Source: an uncultured Flavobacteriaceae bacterium
Lineage (GTDB): Bacteria > Bacteroidota > Bacteroidia > Flavobacteriales > Flavobacteriaceae
NCBI GenBank assembly: GCA_938017825.1
Contig: CALIJE010000040.1
Location: 1 to 64,000 of the forward strand
Length of the DNA stretch: 64,000 nucleotides
Direction of reading: 5' to 3'
This document shows positions 57,347-64,000 of the stretch, in pieces. The first letter of the stretch is position 1, and every line of letters starts with the position of its first letter. The notes beneath the pieces were generated by a model, which saw only the letters and a list, made by a program, of their open reading frames with translations, ran no database searches and was not told where the DNA came from. Made by a program: the position numbers and the translations under genes.

Positions 57347-58849
57347 ATGTCGCTAAAGTCATTCGCCGCCAAAATTTTCGCCAATCGAATTGCCAGGAAG
57401 ACGGGTAAATGGATGAATAATCCCGCGGCTGCACAAAAAAAGGTATTTCATAGTTTATTGAAGAGCGCCCGAGAAACAGCCTTTGGCAAAGACCATAACT
57501 TTGATTCGATTCAAGACTATTCCGATTTTGCTTCGAATGTTCCTATACGCGATTACGAGGGGTTAAAACCTTATGTAACTAAGGTTATAGAAGGGCAACC
57601 CGATATTTTGTGGCCAGGTAAGCCTATATACTTTGCCAAGACCTCAGGCACAACCTCAGGCGCAAAATATATTCCCATAACACGGGCATCAATTCGTAAC
57701 CAGGTGAATGCCTCGCGAGATGCCATTTTGAACTATATTCACGAAACCGGCAACACTGACTTTGTAACCGGTAAAATGATTTTTCTTCAAGGAAGTCCCG
57801 TATTGACCGAAAAAAATGGGATTCAGTTGGGGAGATTGTCGGGTATCTCCGCCCATTACGTTCCCAAATATTTACAAACGAATCGTATGCCAAGTTGGGA
57901 AACCAATTGTATTGAAGACTGGGAGACCAAAGTAGATGCGATTGTCGAAGAGACCATAAATGAGAATATGACCGTAATCGCAGGCATACCGTCATGGGTT
58001 CAAATGTATTTTGAAAAGTTGAGTTCCAATTCGGGAAAACCGGTCGGCGAGTTGTTCCCCAATTTTCGATTATTTATTTACGGAGGGGTAAATTATGAGC
58101 CGTATCGCAATAAGTTTGAGACGTTAATAGGACGTAAGGTTGACAGTATAGAACTGTTTCCGGCAAGCGAAGGTTTTTTCGCCTATCAAAACTCCCAAAC
58201 CGATAACGGAATGCTTTTGCTGCTGAATTCAGGTATATTCTATGAATTTGTTAAGGCCGATGAATTCTATGAAGAACATCCAAAACGAATTACCATAGAA
58301 GAAGTGGCACTGAACGTAAATTATGTTATGATCATCTCCACAGATGCTGGGTTATGGGGATATAATCTAGGAGATACCATTCAGTTTATTTCGTTAAAAC
58401 CCTATAAAATTATCGTTTCAGGGCGCCTAAAGCATTTTATATCCGCTTTTGGTGAACACGTTATTGCCAAGGAAGTTGAAGAGGCCATGCAAGTTGCCAG
58501 TGCTCAAACAGATGCCCTTGTAAATGAATTTACAGTTGCGCCACAAATAAATCCTGAAAATGATGAATTGCCGTATCACGAATGGTTGGTCGAGTTCGAA
58601 AGGCCGCCGTCAGATATGCAAAGATTCGTTCAAATATTAGACGTTCAACTCCAAGAACAGAATAGCTACTATTATGATCTCATTTCTGGAAATGTTTTGC
58701 AAACCCTAAAAGTAACCAAGATTGAATCTGGCGGTTTTCTAAAGTATATGAAATCAATTGGAAAACTGGGGGGACAGAACAAAGTGCAACGCCTGTCAAA
58801 TGATAGGAAGGTGGCAGATGGTCTTTCGCTCTTTAAGATTAAGAGATAA
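57347..58849 (+). CDS. GH3 (auxin-responsive promoter) family protein, acyl-adenylate-forming
   Basis: FAKTSGTTSGAKYIPITRASIRNQ (ATP-binding loop), LFPASEGFFAYQ, VSGRLKHFISAFGEHVIAKEVEEAM. Confidence 0.9.
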   Translation: MSLKSFAAKIFANRIARKTGKWMNNPAAAQKKVFHSLLKSARETAFGKDHNFDSIQDYSDFASNVPIRDYEGLKPYVTKVIEGQPDILWPGKPIYFAKTSGTTSGAKYIPITRASIRNQVNASRDAILNYIHETGNTDFVTGKMIFLQGSPVLTEKNGIQLGRLSGISAHYVPKYLQTNRMPSWETNCIEDWETKVDAIVEETINENMTVIAGIPSWVQMYFEKLSSNSGKPVGELFPNFRLFIYGGVNYEPYRNKFETLIGRKVDSIELFPASEGFFAYQNSQTDNGMLLLLNSGIFYEFVKADEFYEEHPKRITIEEVALNVNYVMIISTDAGLWGYNLGDTIQFISLKPYKIIVSGRLKHFISAFGEHVIAKEVEEAMQVASAQTDALVNEFTVAPQINPENDELPYHEWLVEFERPPSDMQRFVQILDVQLQEQNSYYYDLISGNVLQTLKVTKIESGGFLKYMKSIGKLGGQNKVQRLSNDRKVADGLSLFKIKR

Positions 58850-58935
58850 CATACTGATAGTTATATTTAAGGCACTATAGTTTTTCCTAGAAAATTACAA
58901 TTTAAATTATTGTAATTTTATCCCGAAATAGGAAT

Positions 58936-60618
58936 ATGGGGAAAACTACCAACACTACCCGTGCACAGGAATCTACCAATGCAATTGAGCGACTCTACAT
59001 TACGATGCGCCACCTTTTCAACCGCGGTTTTTATAAACCTACAGGAGTCTCCGGGGAAAGTTTAAAAAACGCACTTCTTCAATTGCGTCCAGAAATATAT
59101 GGAAGTATTGCCGAAGAAAAAGCTGAGCTTAACGGGCTAATCTATGTCTTAGAGCGTTTACCGAAAGGAATAGAGCAGTGCCGCTACATTAACCTTACCT
59201 CTGATGAGGGCTATGGGCGGTCACATTTAAAACCGATTATACCCCCTAAAAGACGTAGAAACTGCTACCGCATTGATGAGGAGCAAATGAATATTGAAAT
59301 TACTCGGGGTCGTTCCGATATTTATGACATACTTACGCATTTGACATTCCTATTCGTTGAGTCTGAGAAAATAGCAAACAAGGTTATCATTGAGGACACC
59401 GATAAGACGACTCGAGATTGGCAAAAACTGGAGAAAGCGGTCAATAAAAAGGAGCTTACCCAAGCAGAGCGAGAATTAGCATTAATTCATGTGGCAAACG
59501 TTCTTGGCCGAACTTTCGATGAAATAATGCAAGTTTATGAACAGTTTGCGACTCCCAAAAACCCTGAACGCTTTTTGCATATTGTATATTGGCTGGGCCG
59601 ATTGGCCATTGAGGAAGAATTGACAGGAAACAAGAGGGCGATAACCTTTAGTGCGCAATTACGTGAACGCCTTGGCCATCATATTCATGGTGAACGATGG
59701 GCAATCAAAATTAAGGAAGTACTGGCAAAACAAGGCTTGTTGCAACGACCTATTCATATAATAAGTGCCAATATGCACAGCGTAATGAACTCCCTTTTTG
59801 CAAGAAATGCACTCAAAAAGGAGTTTCCAAAAGAAGATTCGTTAAACATATATCAGGCATTAAGTTCCTCTGAGAATAAGGATTTACGTGCAAAAGTCAC
59901 AGCCGTAGCCCGGAAAAATGGAATGTTGGCCATTGATGATCAAACTGGAACCAACATTGATGTCCAGATTTTTGATATGGCTAAATTAGGCAAGGACGCG
60001 TGCTGTTACGACCTGCCCAAGAATGTACCCGATGAGCAAAAACCTGTTATCTTTGTGATGGATTATGCCTTTGGCGAACAAGCCTATGAGACCATAGACG
60101 AATTATTAAAGCCCTATGGCACCAAAAAGAAACCGATATTCTTGAACATCGAATCGATTTCAATAATGGGCAAAGCGGGAATTTTAGAGGGCGGCAAAGG
60201 TGATTTGATGATTCCGTCGGCACATATTTTCGAAGGCACCTCTGACAACTATCCTTTTGTGAATGAGTTGTGCGCCGAAGATTTTAAAGGTCATGGTCTA
60301 GAGGTTTTCGAAGGCACAATGGTTACTGTTTTGGGAACATCCTTACAGAACAAGGATATTCTAAAGTTCTTTCATGAAAGTACTTGGAACGTAATTGGCC
60401 TTGAAATGGAAGGGGTACATTATCAAAAAGCGATTCAATCGGCCTCCAAGGTTCGAAAAAGTATTAAGGAAGATATAAAAGTACGCTATGCCTATTACGC
60501 GTCCGACAACCCCTTGGAAACCGGAAGTACCTTGGCTTCTGGCGGTTTGGGGACCACAGGGGTAAAGCCCACCTATCTCATAACCGATAAAATTTTAAAA
60601 CAAATATTCAACACCTAG
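58936..60618 (+). CDS. Conserved DUF6909-like protein with nucleoside-phosphorylase-like C-terminal region
   Basis: AIERLYITMRHLFNRGFYKPTGVSGESLKNALLQLRPEIYGSIAEEKAELNGLIYVLERLP; C-terminus VIGLEMEGVHYQKAI resembles the NP-I family EMEA signature. Confidence 0.65.
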   Translation: MGKTTNTTRAQESTNAIERLYITMRHLFNRGFYKPTGVSGESLKNALLQLRPEIYGSIAEEKAELNGLIYVLERLPKGIEQCRYINLTSDEGYGRSHLKPIIPPKRRRNCYRIDEEQMNIEITRGRSDIYDILTHLTFLFVESEKIANKVIIEDTDKTTRDWQKLEKAVNKKELTQAERELALIHVANVLGRTFDEIMQVYEQFATPKNPERFLHIVYWLGRLAIEEELTGNKRAITFSAQLRERLGHHIHGERWAIKIKEVLAKQGLLQRPIHIISANMHSVMNSLFARNALKKEFPKEDSLNIYQALSSSENKDLRAKVTAVARKNGMLAIDDQTGTNIDVQIFDMAKLGKDACCYDLPKNVPDEQKPVIFVMDYAFGEQAYETIDELLKPYGTKKKPIFLNIESISIMGKAGILEGGKGDLMIPSAHIFEGTSDNYPFVNELCAEDFKGHGLEVFEGTMVTVLGTSLQNKDILKFFHESTWNVIGLEMEGVHYQKAIQSASKVRKSIKEDIKVRYAYYASDNPLETGSTLASGGLGTTGVKPTYLITDKILKQIFNT

Positions 60619-60622
60619 CAAT

Positions 60623-61627
60623 ATGTCAGAAAACGTACCCAATAACAAGGCTGCAGACGAAATAGATTTGGGCAATCTATTGCTTATGATCAAAAATGGT
60701 TTTATAAGTCTAGGCAATATGGCCCTGTACGTTTACCTCTTCTTCAAAAAAAACATTTTTATTCTACTTGGCCTAATTTTACTCGGTTTCGCAATAAGCT
60801 ACGGCCTTAGTCAGATAGTATCCCAAAAGCTAAAAACAGAAGTCATTGTGCGCCCAAATTTTGAAAGCGCCGATTACCTTGAAGATGTCGTTTCAGAAAT
60901 TAAGACCAACCTTCTTACAAAAGATGAAGATTTTCTCAGTATGCTAGGCGTTTCGGCCGATCAAATTAAGGGCTTTGATATAGAGCTTGAACCAATATCG
61001 GAGATAGAAGTAGATGAAAGCGATGAAAAAATGTTGAATGAGTTACGCTACCTTGAAACCCTCAATAACTTTAGGGACAAAGGGTTCGCTATGGATATTT
61101 TGAGGTCAGAACTTGCCGAAAAAAGCGTAGTGGATTACACGCTTACCTTTGAATACACTCGAGCCAAAGACGGTTCGGAACTGGCCAAGAAGCTAATGGA
61201 CTATATTAATACCAATGAGTATTTTAACGGTATAAAGGAGGTATATATTAAAAACGCCAAATTCAGAATCGAGAACAATTCTAAGATGATCGCTCAAATA
61301 GATGATGTGATAGCGAATTATTCCGAATCCATAAGACCAAATAACGCCTTGATTGCCAATAAGACCTTTTATACAGAAAAAGAACCTTTGGATGTGCCCT
61401 CGCTTATTGCCTTAAAGAGACGCTACAGTGAGGATATTGAAGAAAAACACTTAGAATTAGAACAGCAATCGGCTGTCATAAGTATTCTCAATTACGGGAA
61501 GATGCAACAGGTGAGAAAATCATTTGTTCATGATCGAGTTTTCCAGATACCATTGGCATTGGTGCTGGGCTTTTTGCTCTATTGCTTTATTAAATTTCTA
61601 AACGCCAAGTCTAAGGAACTTACCTAA
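60623..61627 (+). CDS. Wzz/chain-length-determinant-like inner membrane protein
   Basis: Two TM helices flanking a coiled-coil periplasmic domain (FILLGLILLGFAISYGLSQIVSQKLKTEVIVRPN ... FQIPLALVLGFLLYCFIKFL); next to rfb genes. Confidence 0.65.
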   Translation: MSENVPNNKAADEIDLGNLLLMIKNGFISLGNMALYVYLFFKKNIFILLGLILLGFAISYGLSQIVSQKLKTEVIVRPNFESADYLEDVVSEIKTNLLTKDEDFLSMLGVSADQIKGFDIELEPISEIEVDESDEKMLNELRYLETLNNFRDKGFAMDILRSELAEKSVVDYTLTFEYTRAKDGSELAKKLMDYINTNEYFNGIKEVYIKNAKFRIENNSKMIAQIDDVIANYSESIRPNNALIANKTFYTEKEPLDVPSLIALKRRYSEDIEEKHLELEQQSAVISILNYGKMQQVRKSFVHDRVFQIPLALVLGFLLYCFIKFLNAKSKELT

Positions 61628-61628
61628 A

Positions 61629-62693
61629 ATGGCAAATGGCAACGACACAAAAAAACTATTGATTACCGGAGGGGCCGGTTTTATTGGGTCCCATTTGGTA
61701 AGACACTTGATTGAACACTATCCTAACTATCAAATTTTTAATCTCGATGCCCTTACCTATGCCGGTAATCTTGAGAATCTAAAGGATGTTGAACAAGCGG
61801 CGAACTATACCTTTCTTAAAGGGGATATTGTTAATGCGGAGTATATATCAGGAATCTTTGCAGATTATATGTTCGATGGAGTTATTCATTTGGCAGCAGA
61901 ATCGCATGTAGACCGCTCTATTAAAAACCCCTTGTCTTTTGTACACACGAACATAATCGGCACGGTAAATTTATTAAATGCAGCCAGGGATGCCTGGAAA
62001 GATGACGATGGTGAGAAACGTTTTCACCATATCAGCACCGATGAGGTTTATGGCACGTTGGGCAAGGAGGGTCTATTTAACGAAATGTCCGCCTATTCCC
62101 CAAATTCCCCATACTCGGCCGCCAAGGCCAGTTCAGACCATTTTGTAAGAGCGTATGGCGAAACCTATGGCATGCCCTATGTAATTTCGAATTGCTCGAA
62201 TAACTATGGTCCCAATCAGTTTCCTGAAAAGTTGATCCCTTTGTTTATCAATAATATCTTGGAGAACAAGGCGCTACCGGTCTACGGTGAGGGCAAGAAT
62301 ATAAGAGATTGGCTATTCGTGCTAGATCATGTACGGGCCATAGATTTGATTTTCCATAAAGGAAAAAACAAGGAAACGTATACGGTCGGAGGATTTAACG
62401 AATGGCGAAATATTGATTTGGTAAAATTGCTTTGCAATTTGATGGACAAAAAATTGAACCGTAATCCTGGAACTTCAGAGCAGCTCATTACTTTCGTAAA
62501 AGACAGACAGGGCCATGACCTAAGATACGCTATTGATGCTGGTAAATTGAGCTCAGAACTCGGTTGGAAACCTTCGGTAACCTTTGAAGAAGGTCTTCAA
62601 CTTACAATGGAGTGGTATTTGAGCAATAAGGAATGGTTACAGCGCGTAACTTCTGGGGACTATCAAAAATACTACGCAGCAATATATGGTTGA
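61629..62693 (+). CDS. rfbB: dTDP-glucose 4,6-dehydratase
   Basis: KLLITGGAGFIGSHLVRHLIEHYPNYQIFNLDALTYAGNLENL; HISTDEVYGTLG; YSAAKASSDHFVRAY. Confidence 0.96.
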   Translation: MANGNDTKKLLITGGAGFIGSHLVRHLIEHYPNYQIFNLDALTYAGNLENLKDVEQAANYTFLKGDIVNAEYISGIFADYMFDGVIHLAAESHVDRSIKNPLSFVHTNIIGTVNLLNAARDAWKDDDGEKRFHHISTDEVYGTLGKEGLFNEMSAYSPNSPYSAAKASSDHFVRAYGETYGMPYVISNCSNNYGPNQFPEKLIPLFINNILENKALPVYGEGKNIRDWLFVLDHVRAIDLIFHKGKNKETYTVGGFNEWRNIDLVKLLCNLMDKKLNRNPGTSEQLITFVKDRQGHDLRYAIDAGKLSSELGWKPSVTFEEGLQLTMEWYLSNKEWLQRVTSGDYQKYYAAIYG

Positions 62694-62771
62694 AATATGT
62701 CCTCAAGAATTTGATTATTTTCATGAGGACACCAAACTCAAATTTGTAACAATATAATTAGCAACCCATAA

Positions 62772-63638
62772 ATGAAAGGTATAATTCTCGCAGGTGGTTC
62801 AGGAACAAGATTGTATCCGCTAACCTTATCGGTTTCAAAGCAGCTCATGCCCATTTATGATAAGCCGTTGGTCTATTACCCTTTATCTACACTTATGTAT
62901 GCTGGCGTTCGTGAGATCTTGATCATTTCTACACCCAAAGACCTGCCATTGTTTCGTGACTTATTGGGTGATGGCCAGAAATACGGCTGCACTTTTTCCT
63001 ATGCGGCACAAGAAGCCCCAAAAGGTCTTGCCGAAGCATTTATCATCGGGGAAGATTTTATTGGAAACGATAAAGTAGCACTAATTTTAGGCGACAATAT
63101 TTTTTATGGTTCTGGCCTGGCCAAGCTTTTACAATCTAATAACGATCCAGATGGTGGAAGCATTTATGCCTACAGAGTACATGACCCTGAAAGATACGGG
63201 GTCATAGAATTTGATGAAAACGGGAAGGCCATCAGTATTGAGGAAAAGCCCAAGGCGCCCAAATCAAATTATGCTGTTCCTGGTATATACTTTTATGACA
63301 ACGAGGTGATAGAAATTGCAAAGAACATTGTGCCAAGCAATAGAGGGGAATTCGAAATAACCGATGTCAACAAAGCGTATTTGAACAAAGGAAAACTAAA
63401 TGTCACGGTGTTAGACAGGGGCACCGCTTGGCTCGATACGGGAACCTTTCAATCTTTGATGCAAGCCTCGCAATTTGTTGAGGTAATCGAAGAGAGACAA
63501 GGGCTTAAAATTGGAGCTATAGAAGCTGCGGCCTTTGAGATGGGGTATATAAACGAAGACCAATTTCGAACCTTGGCAGAACCTTTGATGAAAAGTGGCT
63601 ATGGTGAAAAACTATTGGGAATTCTTAACAAGCGATAA
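62772..63638 (+). CDS. rfbA: Glucose-1-phosphate thymidylyltransferase
   Basis: [55 protein letters not shown]. Confidence 0.97.
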   Translation: MKGIILAGGSGTRLYPLTLSVSKQLMPIYDKPLVYYPLSTLMYAGVREILIISTPKDLPLFRDLLGDGQKYGCTFSYAAQEAPKGLAEAFIIGEDFIGNDKVALILGDNIFYGSGLAKLLQSNNDPDGGSIYAYRVHDPERYGVIEFDENGKAISIEEKPKAPKSNYAVPGIYFYDNEVIEIAKNIVPSNRGEFEITDVNKAYLNKGKLNVTVLDRGTAWLDTGTFQSLMQASQFVEVIEERQGLKIGAIEAAAFEMGYINEDQFRTLAEPLMKSGYGEKLLGILNKR

Positions 63639-64000
63639 TGACAGCTACAGAGACGAAACTAAGGGGGTGTTTTGTGCTAGAAGCCCCGCTCTATGAAGAT
63701 GAACGCGGGTATTTGTCGGTAGTATTCAATGACCAAACATTTAAAGAAGCTACTGGCCTTGAAGTCGCTTTTGTTCAGGACAACCAGTCGTTTTCGAAAA
63801 AAGGGGTCATTAGGGCGCTACATTATCAACGGGGTGAGTTCGGGCAAGCCAAATTGGTTCGCGTGCTAAGCGGCAAAGTGCTTGATGTTGCGGTTGATTT
63901 GAGAAAAGAATCTTCAACTTTTGGCGAACATGTGGCCTTAGAATTAAGCTATGAGAATCGAAAACAGCTATTTATTCCGAGGGGATTCGCCCACGGATTT
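63638..64000 (+). CDS. rfbC: dTDP-4-dehydrorhamnose 3,5-epimerase, N-terminal part; truncated by window end
   Basis: ATG overlaps the rfbA stop (TAATG); manual translation [121 protein letters not shown]. Confidence 0.95.
   Translation, partial: MTATETKLRGCFVLEAPLYEDERGYLSVVFNDQTFKEATGLEVAFVQDNQSFSKKGVIRALHYQRGEFGQAKLVRVLSGKVLDVAVDLRKESSTFGEHVALELSYENRKQLFIPRGFAHGF

Overview
This window looks like ordinary chromosome from a member of the Flavobacteriaceae (Bacteroidota). I see no phage, IS element or CRISPR array. Contents include housekeeping genes (rnr, rpiB, folB, glnS, gltX, ybeY, mnmG, holB, pgk, tatA) and one tRNA-Cys. A large minus-strand type IX secretion / gliding-type block (about 11.3-31.6 kb) carries a 4611-aa SprB-repeat giant adhesin, two PorP/SprF-like proteins and an Ig-like protein with a type-B C-terminal domain. 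Other genes include an orphan C5 DNA methyltransferase, AlkB, DUF4175, an OmpA/PD40 protein and GH3. A polysaccharide cluster (Wzz-like, rfbB, rfbA, rfbC) begins at the right end. The most interesting signals lie between or inside genes. (1) Four loci carry direct repeats of GTTGTG with an exact 21-bp period, in the same orientation, upstream of the giant adhesin operon, the Ig/PorP operon, a mini type-B CTD protein and an unlisted 56-aa ORF; this suggests a LytTR-type regulon. (2) Two perfect 16-bp parS palindromes (TGTTCCACGTGGAACA) flank mnmG, and one is embedded in the last codons of ybeY. (3) The AT-rich rpiB/rnr intergenic region has repeated TGTTCATA(A) elements and a TTATCAACA, making it a candidate oriC. 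(4) The adhesin has a higher-order repeat structure (about 578-aa and 592-616-aa superperiods). (5) A SPOR-like module is shared between a PorP-like protein and a distant OmpA-family protein. All assignments come from reading the sequence; no database search was run.
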